Origin: Phycisphaerales bacterium
GTDB taxonomy: Bacteria; Planctomycetota; Phycisphaerae; Phycisphaerales; UBA1924
Assembly (NCBI GenBank): GCA_020850415.1
Contig: JADZER010000037.1
Coordinates: forward strand, 293,093-357,092
Length of the DNA stretch: 64,000 nt
Reading direction: 5' to 3'
Part shown: piece after piece, positions 45,766 to 55,341 of the stretch
How positions within the stretch are numbered: the first letter of the stretch is position 1
How the letters are laid out: each line of letters begins with the position of its first letter
Notes under the pieces: generated by a model
Seen by the model: only the letters and a program-made list of their open reading frames with translations
Database searches by the model: none
Told to the model about the DNA's origin: nothing
Program-made: the position numbers and the translations under genes

Positions 45766-47346
45766 CTACTTCTTCCCGATCCCCATGTACTCATGCCCCA
45801 CCTGCCACACCGGCCCCGCCCCCATCACCACCAAGAGGTCGTTCGGCTGGCACAGGTTCTCCAGCTGCTCCACGATCGCGTCGAACGGGTACAGGTGCAT
45901 CGCCCGCACCCCGCGCTTCCGAAGACGGTCCACCAAATCCGCCGCCGAGACCTTCGTCTTCTCGATCTCGCTGTCCCGGACGAAGTAGATATGAGGCACG
46001 ATCACGATGTCCGCCTGGCTGAACGCCTGCGCAAACTCCTCCAGCAGGAACCGCGTCCGCGAGTGCTGGTGCGGCTGGAACACGCACACCAGGCGCCCGC
46101 CCCGCTCCTGGGGCCGCTCGAAGTCCCGCAAGGCCCGCAGCGTCGCGTCGACCTCCGTCGGGTGGTGCCCGTAGTCGTCGTACACCCGCACCGCGCCCCC
46201 CGGCACCGGCCGGTCGCCAAGAAGCTGCGTCCGCCGGTCCACCCCGCGGAACGCCCCCAGGCTCTTGGCCACCCGCGCCGGGTCCGCGCCCAGCCGCGTC
46301 GCCAGCACGCACGCCGTCGCCGCGTTCATCGCGTTGTGAACCCCGGGGATCCGCATCGTCCACCGCGCCGCAAGCTCGCGACGGTGCGTGAGCGCCACCT
46401 CCCGTGACCGCGAGTCCACCCACACCACCCAGTCCGCCGCCGGGCTGAACCCGATCGTCTCCACCTGGCACGCCAGCCCCGCCGTGATCTGACGCCGGTG
46501 CGCCCCCTCGTCGGCGATCAGCAGATACCCACCCTCCGACGCCGCCGGGATCAGCCTCGCGAACTCCGCGAAGCTCTCCACCACCGCGTCAAGCGACCCA
46601 TAGATGTCCAGATGGTCCGCCTCCACCGAGGTGATCGCCGCGATCGTCGGGCGGTGGTGGTGGAAAGACCGGTTGAACTCGCACGACTCGGCCACCAGCA
46701 GCCCCGGACGACCCGCCCGCGGGCCCAGCGGGATCGTGTCCGACCCCAGCCGGAACCCCGCACGAGGCCCGCCCAGACCCCCGGGCTCCGCCACCCCAGG
46801 CGAGGCCAGGCAGCCCAGCGGCAACTGCGAGCATGTCGCCCCCACGATCACCGTCGGGTCCAGACCCGCGTCCGTCAACGCCGCCCCCAGCATCGCGGTA
46901 ATCGAGCTCTTCCCGTGCGTCCCCGCCACGCACACCCCCGTCCGACCCAGCATGCACCGTCCCAACGCCTCGGCATAGCTCAGCGCCGGCACCCCCCGCG
47001 TCGTCGCCGACAGCATCTCCGCGTGGTCCGGCCGGATCGCCGCCGACGCGACCACCAGGTCGCACGCCTCCGGCAGGCGGCCCGCCGCCTGATCGAACGA
47101 CACGGGAATCCCCGAGGCCTCCAGACGCTCCGTCACCGGCGAGGCCGCCGAATCGCTCCCCGAAACCGCCGCGCCCCGGGCACGCAGCATCTGGGCCAGG
47201 CCCGACATCCCGCACCCGCCGATCCCGATCATCCACACATGCCGGCCCGTAACCGCGAACGGCTCGCCCGGGCGGGGCGTCGGCTCGGTCTGGGGGCGAG
47301 TTGTGGGCGCAACAGGGCTGGCGGCGTGCTTTGGCGCGTCGGGCAT
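45766..47346 (-). CDS. murC: UDP-N-acetylmuramate--L-alanine ligase
   Basis: 526 residues, slightly long because of a Pro/Thr-rich N-terminal 30 residues. MurC adds L-alanine to UDP-MurNAc. The Rossmann start HVWMIGIGGCGMSGLAQMLR, the ATP loop VCVAGTHGKSSITAM, AITSVEADHLDIYG and IPGVHNAMNAATAC, then VYDDYGHHPTEVDATLRALR and VFQPHQHSRTRFL are all in place. A 35-residue insertion rich in Gly/Pro follows VGATCSQLP. First gene of the cluster. Confidence 0.95.
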   Translation of the reverse strand: MPDAPKHAASPVAPTTRPQTEPTPRPGEPFAVTGRHVWMIGIGGCGMSGLAQMLRARGAAVSGSDSAASPVTERLEASGIPVSFDQAAGRLPEACDLVVASAAIRPDHAEMLSATTRGVPALSYAEALGRCMLGRTGVCVAGTHGKSSITAMLGAALTDAGLDPTVIVGATCSQLPLGCLASPGVAEPGGLGGPRAGFRLGSDTIPLGPRAGRPGLLVAESCEFNRSFHHHRPTIAAITSVEADHLDIYGSLDAVVESFAEFARLIPAASEGGYLLIADEGAHRRQITAGLACQVETIGFSPAADWVVWVDSRSREVALTHRRELAARWTMRIPGVHNAMNAATACVLATRLGADPARVAKSLGAFRGVDRRTQLLGDRPVPGGAVRVYDDYGHHPTEVDATLRALRDFERPQERGGRLVCVFQPHQHSRTRFLLEEFAQAFSQADIVIVPHIYFVRDSEIEKTKVSAADLVDRLRKRGVRAMHLYPFDAIVEQLENLCQPNDLLVVMGAGPVWQVGHEYMGIGKK

Positions 47347-47530
47347 GTTCCACCATATCGGCCCGCCCGCGCGCCGGGCGTGAGCCGGCCGCCGCCGCCC
47401 GACAGATCACGAACCTTCCCCGGCCCCCCCGGCCTGTCCCCCAGCCGCCCAAGCCCGCCCAAGCCCCTCCGCGGCCGACCCAACGAGCGGACCGCCGGGG
47501 GTCCCCCGCAGCCCCGTCGGCCCCGCGCCG

Positions 47531-49168
47531 TCAGGCCGCCAGAGCGCCCGATTGCCCGGGGTCAAGCAGGAGCCGCTCCATCTCGGGGCCCGGCACCGGG
47601 CGCGAGAACAGGAACCCCTGGGCAAAGTCGCACCCCAGCTCCCGGACGATCTGGAGCTGCTCGGGGGTCTCGATGCCCTCGCACACCACCCGCTTCTCCA
47701 GCACATGGGCCAGGCGCACAATCGTCTCCACCACCGCCCGGTAGGGCCCCTCGCTCTGCAGCAGCTCGACGAACGACCGGTCGATCTTCAGCCCGTCCAC
47801 GCTGAAGTTGTGCAGGCAGCTCAGCGACGAGTACCCCGTCCCGAAGTCGTCCATCAGCACCCGGACCCCCGTGTCGCGGATCGCGTCCAGCACGCCCGCC
47901 GCCCGGCGCGAGTCGGTCATGATGATGCTCTCGGTGATCTCGATGTTCAGCCGCCGCGCGTCCAGCCCCGACGCCCCGAGCGCCCCGCGCACATCCGCCA
48001 CCAGATCCGCGTCGAGGATCTGACGACGCGACACATTCACCCCCACGCAGATCTGACGCTCCGGCGCCAGGCGCCGGTTCCACGCCGCCACCTGCCGGCA
48101 CGCCTCGTTGAGCACCCACCGCCCCAGCTCGCCGATGATCCCCATCTCCTCGGCCACCGTGACGAACACCCCGGGCGACACCAGACTCCCGTCGGGGTGC
48201 TGCCAACGCACCAGCGCCTCGGCGCTCGCCATCCGCCCCGTCGACAGCTCGATCACCGGCTGGTAGTACACCACGAACTCGCCCCGCGCCACCGCCGCAC
48301 GCAGCTGGTTCTCCAGGCTCAGCCGCGTCACCGCCGCCGCGTGCATCCGCTCGTCGAACATCGCGCACCGCGACTTGCCCGAGTGCTTCGCGAAGTACAT
48401 CGCCGTGTCCGACTCGCGCAGCAGGTCCGCCGCCGAGCTCGTCGCGCCGTGCCGGTACACCGCGATCCCCACGCTCGCCCCCACCTCCACCGAGTGCCGG
48501 TCGATCACCATCGGCTCCGCGATCTCCGCCCGCAGCCGCTCCGCCACCCGCAACGCGTCGCTCGAATCGGCGATCTCCTCCAGCAGCACCACGAACTCGT
48601 CCCCGCCCAGCCGCGCCGTAAACCCGCTCCCCGGCCGGACCACCGTGTCCAGCGAGCGCAGCCCCCGCTGCAGACGCGTCGCCACCAGCGTCAGCAGACG
48701 GTCGCCCGCCGCGTGCCCGAGGCTGTCGTTGATAATCTTGAAATTGTCCAGGTCCAGAAACAACAGCGCGAAAGTCGTCCCCGGGTGCCGCGCCACCCAG
48801 GGCAGCCGGCGCTCGATCCGCTCCAGCAGCTTCGCCCGGTTCGGAAGGCTCGTCAGCGCGTCGTGCGTCGCCTCATGACGCAGCCGCTCCTCCACCTCCG
48901 CGCGACGGTACATCTCCCGCTCCAGCCGCGCCGTCTCCCGAGCCAACGCCTCGCTCCGCGCCAGAAGCTCGTCGTACAGCGTCTGCATCTCCGCCGTCGA
49001 GATCCCAAGCGCCCGTTCCATCCGCGCCACCGCCCGGTCGTGCTCCAGATACGCCCGGTTCACCGCCCCCAGGAACCCGCCCCAAGACTCCGCCGACTCC
49101 GGCGCCTGGCCCTGCGCCAGCCCGTGACGACGAAGCTGCCGGTCGAGATTGCGGTGCGGGTCGATCAT
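47531..49168 (-). CDS. Bifunctional-type GGDEF-EAL cyclic-di-GMP protein
   Basis: 545 residues with no membrane helix. A helical N-terminus (about 1-95) includes a coiled coil (LYDELLARSEALARETARLE). The GGDEF domain has HDALTSLPNRAKL, FLDLDNFKIINDSLGHAAGD and an intact LGGDEF near residue 187. The EAL domain has EALVRW near residue 317, then NIEITES, DDFGTGYSSL, LKIDRSFV and QGFLFSRP. Both sites look intact, so it could make and break cyclic-di-GMP. It starts ten bases after the FIST-domain gene, which may supply its input signal. Confidence 0.93.
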   Translation of the reverse strand: MIDPHRNLDRQLRRHGLAQGQAPESAESWGGFLGAVNRAYLEHDRAVARMERALGISTAEMQTLYDELLARSEALARETARLEREMYRRAEVEERLRHEATHDALTSLPNRAKLLERIERRLPWVARHPGTTFALLFLDLDNFKIINDSLGHAAGDRLLTLVATRLQRGLRSLDTVVRPGSGFTARLGGDEFVVLLEEIADSSDALRVAERLRAEIAEPMVIDRHSVEVGASVGIAVYRHGATSSAADLLRESDTAMYFAKHSGKSRCAMFDERMHAAAVTRLSLENQLRAAVARGEFVVYYQPVIELSTGRMASAEALVRWQHPDGSLVSPGVFVTVAEEMGIIGELGRWVLNEACRQVAAWNRRLAPERQICVGVNVSRRQILDADLVADVRGALGASGLDARRLNIEITESIIMTDSRRAAGVLDAIRDTGVRVLMDDFGTGYSSLSCLHNFSVDGLKIDRSFVELLQSEGPYRAVVETIVRLAHVLEKRVVCEGIETPEQLQIVRELGCDFAQGFLFSRPVPGPEMERLLLDPGQSGALAA

Positions 49169-49178
49169 GCAACACGCC

Positions 49179-50306
49179 TCAGGCCGCCGCCTCCCAGATC
49201 GCCGTCAGCGTCATCGTCTGGTTGTGCAGACGGCACACCGACTGACCCGCCGGAGAAAGCTCACCGTGCGAGTAGAACCCCGTCATCACCGAACCCGGCG
49301 GCAGCCGCTCCAGCACCGCCTCCAGCTCCTCCTCCGTCCGCTCCCCCAGCACCTGACGACGACCCGCGCAGCTCACCGCGAGCGCCAGCACAGGGTCGCG
49401 ACCCGGCCGCGCCGACTCCGCCGAACGCGCCGCCCCCTCCAGCAACTGCTCGCTCACCGCGAGCATGAACTGCGCCTTCGCCCCCTCCGGAACATCACCC
49501 GCAAAGTGCAGCGAACCCCGCTCCTCGTCGATCCCCAGGATCGTCCGAACCACCATGTCCGACCCCACCTCGACCGCCAGCGGGTACAGCAACGCCGACG
49601 CCGGCAGCTGCTCGGCCTCCGCCCCCAGGTACCGCTTATACAGCGGCAACGCCGGCTCCCCGTCCAGCTCGAAAAGCACATTCCCCTCCGAACGCGTCAC
49701 CCGACGCGTCGGCCCGAAACCACGCCAACCGCCCTCGCTCCCGTGCGTCACCCGCACACGAGCCCCGTACAGCCCCAACGCCACAACCTGCTCGCCCCGC
49801 GGCACCCCGTTGTGCACCGTCCAGGTCCGCTCAAACCGAACCCCGTCGCCCGCCAAACCACCCGTCACCACAACACCCGCCGGCAGCGCCTCCTGAAGAC
49901 CACCCGCCAGCTCGCTCCCGTTCACCGAGAGCCCCGGCGCCAGAACGAACACCGCCGCAAGCCCCTCCCCCGCCAGCGACTCGGCCAGCACCCGCCCCGC
50001 GCAACGCGAAGCCCCCGTGCTCGACAGCGGCGCCGACGCCGACGCCACACGCGACGCCTCGAACCGCGTCGCCAGGCAGGTCATCCCCACATCCCCGAGC
50101 TGGTCGTTCAAAATATGCCCCGAGGTCGAGCACCCGATCACATGGCTCGTCGGGTACCGCGACACCAACTCCGCGACCGGGCCCGGATCGTCGATCAACG
50201 CCGAATCGCCGAACACGAACACCGCCGTCGACGCCGAGTCGGCGATCGGCTGCTCCGCCTGACTCCAACCCCCATCGGGAGAGAACGTCGCAGTCGCGAT
50301 GCGCAT
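49179..50306 (-). CDS. FIST-domain sensory protein
   Basis: 375 residues. The N-terminal FIST part has VFVFGDSALIDDPGPVAELVSRYPTSHVIGCSTSG, the C-terminal FIST_C part has LPASALLYPLAVEVGSDMVVRTILGIDEE and the close SVMTGFYSHGELSP. FIST proteins are thought to bind small ligands such as amino acids and feed signalling proteins. The ATG at 50306 follows GGGAGG. It is operonic with a GGDEF-EAL gene, the most common partnership for this family. A GC-rich palindrome lies just before the ribosome site. Confidence 0.9.
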   Translation of the reverse strand: MRIATATFSPDGGWSQAEQPIADSASTAVFVFGDSALIDDPGPVAELVSRYPTSHVIGCSTSGHILNDQLGDVGMTCLATRFEASRVASASAPLSSTGASRCAGRVLAESLAGEGLAAVFVLAPGLSVNGSELAGGLQEALPAGVVVTGGLAGDGVRFERTWTVHNGVPRGEQVVALGLYGARVRVTHGSEGGWRGFGPTRRVTRSEGNVLFELDGEPALPLYKRYLGAEAEQLPASALLYPLAVEVGSDMVVRTILGIDEERGSLHFAGDVPEGAKAQFMLAVSEQLLEGAARSAESARPGRDPVLALAVSCAGRRQVLGERTEEELEAVLERLPPGSVMTGFYSHGELSPAGQSVCRLHNQTMTLTAIWEAAA

Positions 50307-50329
50307 GGGCCTACCTCCCGGTGCGGCAT

Positions 50330-50350
50330 GAGCCCCCGGCCGGGGGACTC
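50330..50350. promoter_or_regulatory. Inverted repeat in the leader of the FIST/GGDEF-EAL operon
   Basis: A near-perfect 21-base palindrome with CCCCCGGCCGGGGG at its centre lies between the presumed promoter and the ribosome site of the FIST gene. As RNA it would form a strong stem about nine bases upstream of GGGAGG, so it may limit translation or bind a regulator. Confidence 0.4.
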
Positions 50351-50469
50351 GCCATACCGTGGGTTTCGGCCACTTCCCCCCGCTGGTCCAGCCCAACAAC
50401 GCCCTCCGACCCCGGACGCGCCTCGCGCACCAAAGTCGAGGGCTTTCCCTAGCACGCCCGCGACCGCCC

Positions 50470-51549
50470 CTACCGCGCCACGCCGCCAACAACCCGCCCG
50501 GGTGCCAGCGCGGGGTAGTCCGTATACCCCGCCGGCCCGTCCCCATAGAACAGCTCCGCCCGAGGCTCATTGAGCCCGGCCCCGGCCCGCAGCCGCTCCG
50601 GAAGGTCAGGATTCGCCAGAAACGCCTTCCCGAACGCCACCGCGTCCGCCTCGCCCGCCGCCAGCGCCGCCTCCGCGCTCTCACGCGTGAAGCTCTCGTT
50701 CGCGATGAACGCGCCGCCGAACTGCTGCTTCAGCCGCGGCCCGATCCGACCCTCGCCCAGGTGCTCGCGGGCGCACACGAACGCGATCCCGCGCCGACCA
50801 AGCTCCCCGGCCACATACCCGAAGGTCGACGCCGGGTCCGAATCGCCCATGCCGTGCGCATCGCCCCGCGGCGCCAGATGCATCCCCACACGCCCGGCGC
50901 CCCACACCCCGATGCACGCGTCCGCCACCTCCAGCATCAGCCGCGCCCGATGCTCGACAGGACCGCCGTACTCGTCCGCCCGCCGGTTCGTCGAATCCTG
51001 CAGGAACTGGTCCAGCAGATACCCGTTCGCCCCGTGGATCTCCACACCGTCAAACCCCGCACGCATCGCGTTCACCGCGCCGCGACGGTACGCCGCCACG
51101 ATCCCCGGGATCTCCGTGATCTCCAACGCCCGCGGCGTCGTGAACTCCCGCTTCGGCCGCACCAGGCTCACATGCCCCGACGCCGCGATCGCGCTCGGCG
51201 CAACAGGCCGCTCCCCCCGCAGGTACACCGGGTCAGAGATCCGACCCACATGCCACAGCTGGCACAGGATCCGCCCGCCCCGCTCCCCAACCGCCCGCGT
51301 TGTCAGCTTCCAACCTTCAACCTGCTCGTCCGACCAGATCCCCGGCGTGTCCGGGTACCCCACCCCCATCGGATCGACCGCCGTCGCCTCCGAGATGATC
51401 AGCCCCGCTGACGCCCGCTGCGCGTAGTACTCGGCCATCAACGCGTTGGGCACCCGCCCCGGTGCGCGGCAACGAGTCAGCGGCGACATCACGACGCGGT
51501 TGGGAAGCCTGAACTCGCCGAAACGGACCGGGTCAAACAGGGTGGGCAT
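50470..51549 (-). CDS. Old yellow enzyme-family ene-reductase / NADH:flavin oxidoreductase
   Basis: 359 residues, an FMN barrel. RVVMSPLTRCRA, the FMN-contact segment LCQLWHVGRIS, the active-site region VEIHGANGYLLDQFL and the signature STNRRADEYGG are typical of the NemA/alkene-reductase group, and the end has VAFGKAFLANPDLPERL. It reduces activated double bonds or nitro-compounds with NAD(P)H. The ATG at 51549 fits the usual N-terminus (MPTLFDPVRFG). It stands alone between two signalling operons. Confidence 0.93.
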   Translation of the reverse strand: MPTLFDPVRFGEFRLPNRVVMSPLTRCRAPGRVPNALMAEYYAQRASAGLIISEATAVDPMGVGYPDTPGIWSDEQVEGWKLTTRAVGERGGRILCQLWHVGRISDPVYLRGERPVAPSAIAASGHVSLVRPKREFTTPRALEITEIPGIVAAYRRGAVNAMRAGFDGVEIHGANGYLLDQFLQDSTNRRADEYGGPVEHRARLMLEVADACIGVWGAGRVGMHLAPRGDAHGMGDSDPASTFGYVAGELGRRGIAFVCAREHLGEGRIGPRLKQQFGGAFIANESFTRESAEAALAAGEADAVAFGKAFLANPDLPERLRAGAGLNEPRAELFYGDGPAGYTDYPALAPGRVVGGVAR

Positions 51550-51591
51550 GGCGCACCTCCGGGCGATCCTACGGCATCGGAATCCGCCCGC

Positions 51592-54500
51592 CTACCCGCC
51601 CCCCGCCAGCGTCTCCTCCGCCTCCCGAAGCAGGGGCAGCAGCTCCGACCGGTCCCGCTCCGACGCCTCCGCGACCAGACGCCTCCCCCCGTCCATCGCC
51701 CTCGCCGCCTCCTCAACCCGCCCCAGCCGCTGGTACGCCATCGCCAGAAACAACAGGTCAAACGGCGTCGTCCGCCCGCCCCCGCCCGCCTGCAACCCGG
51801 TGCAACGCTCCAGCGTCGCCGCCGACTCCGCAAACCGACCCGACCGGTACTGCGCCACCCCGAGCGTGTTCAGATAGCTCGGGTACTCCGGCATCACGCC
51901 CACCGCCGCCTCCGCCATCACCAGCCCCCGCTGGTAGTTCACCCCCGCCTGGCCCGGGTACTGCACATACCCCCACGCCTTGGAGTTCAGCCAGTTGGAC
52001 TGGTCGCCGCGAGCCGTCGCCATCGAGACCGCAAGCTCCCGCAGATCCTCCGGGATGGTCTCGTCCGCGCGGAGGCGAGCCACCGCGTCGGAAACCACCC
52101 ACTCGTCCTCCCGCGCCCCGTCCACCCAACGCCGCGAAAGCGCCACACGCCGACGCTCCGCCCGGACCCCCGCGTCGCCCGCCGGGTCGAAGATCGTCAG
52201 GCCGTTCCCCGGCCCCGCGCACAGCACAGAGTCCCCCGACGGCCCGAAGCACGACCGCATCAGCGAATCCACGCCGCAGTCCAGCACCAGCAACGCCTCG
52301 GCGTCCGTCCCGCCCAGCAGGTGCGCGTGCCCGTCGCCCCCCGCCGCCACCAGACGCGAGCCGTCCGGGTGGAACTGCAGCGAGGCCACCGGCGTGCCGA
52401 TCGTGCCCCGCACCGGCGCGCCTTCCGCCGAACCGAGATCCCGGATGTGCACCGACCCGTCCGTGCCGCCGCTGGCGAGCCGCGCGCCGTCGGGCGAGAA
52501 CGCCAGGCTCAGCACCGGCGACCCGTGACCGGCCGACACCGCCTCCGGCCCCGCACCGGGCGTCCGCCACAGCCACACCGACCCGTCCTCCGCCCCCAGC
52601 GCCACCTCGCCGCCCGGCCCGACCTCCAGCGACCGCGCCCGCAGACCGGCCGAGCCCCCCCGCGCCAGCCGCCGGACCGGCCCGCCGCCCACGCTGTCGA
52701 TCTCCTCCACATCCTCCCCGGCGCGGACCACCAGCAGCGAACCCCCGTCGGGCATCCACGCCAGCAGATCGACCGGCTCGGGCCGATCCCCCTGCAGCTG
52801 GCGCCCCTCGCCGGTCGCGCAGTCGAAAACCCACACCCCGGGCGTGCGCAGCGCCGCCCCGACCGCCCGGCCACCCGGGTCGAACGCCACCGCCCCGCCC
52901 TGCTCACGGGGGTGCGACACCACCCGCAGCCACCGCTCCGCGCCGCGCTGCGCATCCCACAGCTTCACGCTCCCCCAGCCCACCGTCGCCATCAACGACC
53001 CGCGCCGGTCGAACGCCACCGCGTTCACATTGTCGTTCGACCGCGCCACCCGAAAGGGAACCGGCCCATCCGCCGCGTCCCACAGCTTCAGCTCCCCGCC
53101 CGAATCCAGCGACGCCAGGCGCCCGCCGTCCTCGGACGCGACGAGGAACTCCACAGGAGCATCGTGCGCACTGAGAACCCCCGTCGTCACGCCGTCATCC
53201 AGCCGGACAAACGAGATCCAGCCCGCGTCCTCCCCGAGCGCCGCTACCCCCGCCGCGGGAAGCAGACACCACGCCGCCGCCCCCCCCGTCGTCCCGCGGA
53301 GCTGCATCACCCGCCCCCCGGTCCCGGCATCGAGGACATCGATCGCGGGGCCCCACTGCAAGTAAACCCGCGCGTCCGCCGCGCCGACCGCCAGCACATC
53401 CGCCCGCGGCCACACCCGCCGATCGCCCGTCTCAAGATCGATCTCCAGCACCCGGGGCTCGTCGAGCACGAACAGGCTCCGCCCGTCGGGCCCGAACGCC
53501 AGCGGCGCCGGCGGCGAGAGCCCCACCCGCACCGTCGCAACCCGCGCACCCGTGCCCGCGTCCAACAGCGCCACCGACTGCAGGTCCGCGTCGCACAACG
53601 CAAGCAACCCCCCGTCGCCGCTGAACACGCTCGCCCGCGACGGCGCGAACCCGCCCGCCCGCCACGCCACGGCCCAACCCCCCAGATCAACCGCCACCGC
53701 CTCGCCCGCGCCGCTCACGCCGACCGCCAGCGCCGCCGCTGGGGAGAGCGCGCCCGAGACCACGCCCGCCGGCAGCAGGCCCGCGTGCTCCTCGCCGGAA
53801 CCGTCCATCCGCCACGCCCGCACCGTCCCCGACGGGTCGATCGTGACCGCGTCCCCGGTCCCCTGCGCAAACCCCAGCAGCAGCGAACCGGGGCCGAGCC
53901 GCGCCGTCGCGGCGCTCCGGTCGTGCAGCGCCCGCAGGTACCGCCACTCCCAACCGCGAAGCTCCGCCGGCGCCTCGTCAAGGCGCGAACGGAGCGCCGA
54001 ACGCTGGTGCTTGTCCAACGCCGCCGACGCCGCCGCGATGCTCGCCCGGTACGCCAGCCGCCGCGACGCCGCCGCGTTCGCGTCCGCCTCGTGACGCAAG
54101 CGAGTCTCCCGAACCGCAAGCGACGCCACCACCACCACCGCCACCGCAAGCACCGCGAACGCCGCCGCCACGCCGCTCACCAACGCACGGTTCCGACGCG
54201 CAAACTTCCGGAGCTGGTACAGCGTCGTCGGCGGCCGCGCAGAGATCGGCTCGTTCCGGAGATACCGGCGGATATCCGCCCCAAGATCCGCCGCCGACTG
54301 GTACCGACGCGAACGCTCCTTCTGCAGCGCCTTGCCCACGATCGTCGAGACATCGCCCGCCAGCGACCCGTCCAGCCCCGCCAGCGTCCGCGGCTCCTCC
54401 TCCCGGATGATCCGCGCCACCTCCGGCAGGGGCCGGTCCCCCAGCTCGTACGGCAGCCGGTGCGCCAGCAACTCATACAGCAGCACACCCAGCGAGTAGA

Positions 54501-55341
54501 CATCCGAACGCGTGTCCAGGTCCGCCGCGTTTCCCGACACCTGCTCGGGGCTCATGTACGGCACCGTGCCCAGAAGCTGACCCACATTCGTGTGCACCGT
54601 CACGCAACGCATGTCCGAGTCGGTCATCCGCGCGATCCCGAAGTCGAGGATCTTCGGCTGCGCCGTCGCCGGACCGCCGGAGGATGGCTCGCCCACCTCC
54701 TCCACCAGGATGTTCGCGGGCTTCAAGTCCCGGTGGATCACCCCCTTGATGTGCGCGTGCTGGATCGCGTCGCACACCTTCGCCATCAGCTCCAGGCGGG
54801 CACGGGCCGAGAGCCCCGCACGGTCCGCGTACGCCGTCAGCGACATGCCCCGCACGAACTCCATCGCGAAGTAGGGCTGACGCCCGTACGGCGTGTCCTC
54901 GAACCCCGCCTCGTAGATCTGACCGATCCCCGGGTGCTTGAGCTGCCCCAGCACATGCGCCTCGTGCTCGAACCGGCGCAGAAGCTGGCCCGACGCGAAC
55001 GCCGGGTACACCACCTTGAGCGCCACCCGACGACGCGGGTTCTCCTGCTCCGCCTCGTACACCGCCCCCATCCCCCCCTCGCCCACCAGACGGATCACCC
55101 GGTAACGCCCGAACCGCTCCGGCACCCGCAGACCCATCCGCGCCGCCAGCGCCTGCGAGGTCGTAAACGGCGTCCCCTCCAGGAATGTCGCGCTCCCCCC
55201 GTCGAACGCCAGAAGCGACTCCACCTCGGCCAGCAGCGACGCATCCCCCCCGCACGCGCCGGCCAAGAACGCGCCCCGCTCCTCGCGGGGCAGCTCCGTC
55301 GCGCGCTCGAACAGCTCCCGCACGCGTCCCGCGTCAGCCAT
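51592..55341 (-). CDS. Very large Ser/Thr protein kinase with WD40 repeats
   Basis: 1249 residues. A short helical N-terminal domain (RVRELFERATELPREERGAF) is followed by a kinase domain (about 80-350) with VGEGGMGAVYEAEQ, VALKVV, the catalytic D205 in HRDLKPANIL and DFGIAR. One membrane helix (about 387-410) and a juxtamembrane coil lead to a long region of WD40-type blades (LSLAFSPDGARLASGGTDGS and similar, about 460-1080), then helical repeats (YLNTLGVAQYRSGRFAESA) and a final coil. The kinase faces the cytoplasm and the propeller would lie outside. The start overlaps the sigma factor stop by eight bases. Planctomycetes keep many such ECF-kinase pairs. Confidence 0.92.
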   Translation of the reverse strand: MADAGRVRELFERATELPREERGAFLAGACGGDASLLAEVESLLAFDGGSATFLEGTPFTTSQALAARMGLRVPERFGRYRVIRLVGEGGMGAVYEAEQENPRRRVALKVVYPAFASGQLLRRFEHEAHVLGQLKHPGIGQIYEAGFEDTPYGRQPYFAMEFVRGMSLTAYADRAGLSARARLELMAKVCDAIQHAHIKGVIHRDLKPANILVEEVGEPSSGGPATAQPKILDFGIARMTDSDMRCVTVHTNVGQLLGTVPYMSPEQVSGNAADLDTRSDVYSLGVLLYELLAHRLPYELGDRPLPEVARIIREEEPRTLAGLDGSLAGDVSTIVGKALQKERSRRYQSAADLGADIRRYLRNEPISARPPTTLYQLRKFARRNRALVSGVAAAFAVLAVAVVVVASLAVRETRLRHEADANAAASRRLAYRASIAAASAALDKHQRSALRSRLDEAPAELRGWEWRYLRALHDRSAATARLGPGSLLLGFAQGTGDAVTIDPSGTVRAWRMDGSGEEHAGLLPAGVVSGALSPAAALAVGVSGAGEAVAVDLGGWAVAWRAGGFAPSRASVFSGDGGLLALCDADLQSVALLDAGTGARVATVRVGLSPPAPLAFGPDGRSLFVLDEPRVLEIDLETGDRRVWPRADVLAVGAADARVYLQWGPAIDVLDAGTGGRVMQLRGTTGGAAAWCLLPAAGVAALGEDAGWISFVRLDDGVTTGVLSAHDAPVEFLVASEDGGRLASLDSGGELKLWDAADGPVPFRVARSNDNVNAVAFDRRGSLMATVGWGSVKLWDAQRGAERWLRVVSHPREQGGAVAFDPGGRAVGAALRTPGVWVFDCATGEGRQLQGDRPEPVDLLAWMPDGGSLLVVRAGEDVEEIDSVGGGPVRRLARGGSAGLRARSLEVGPGGEVALGAEDGSVWLWRTPGAGPEAVSAGHGSPVLSLAFSPDGARLASGGTDGSVHIRDLGSAEGAPVRGTIGTPVASLQFHPDGSRLVAAGGDGHAHLLGGTDAEALLVLDCGVDSLMRSCFGPSGDSVLCAGPGNGLTIFDPAGDAGVRAERRRVALSRRWVDGAREDEWVVSDAVARLRADETIPEDLRELAVSMATARGDQSNWLNSKAWGYVQYPGQAGVNYQRGLVMAEAAVGVMPEYPSYLNTLGVAQYRSGRFAESAATLERCTGLQAGGGGRTTPFDLLFLAMAYQRLGRVEEAARAMDGGRRLVAEASERDRSELLPLLREAEETLAGGG

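Noticed and set aside
50351..50469. Possible cyclic-di-GMP riboswitch in the leader of the FIST/GGDEF-EAL operon
   Set aside because: A few strings recall it, but the conserved core and tetraloop-receptor elements are not present.
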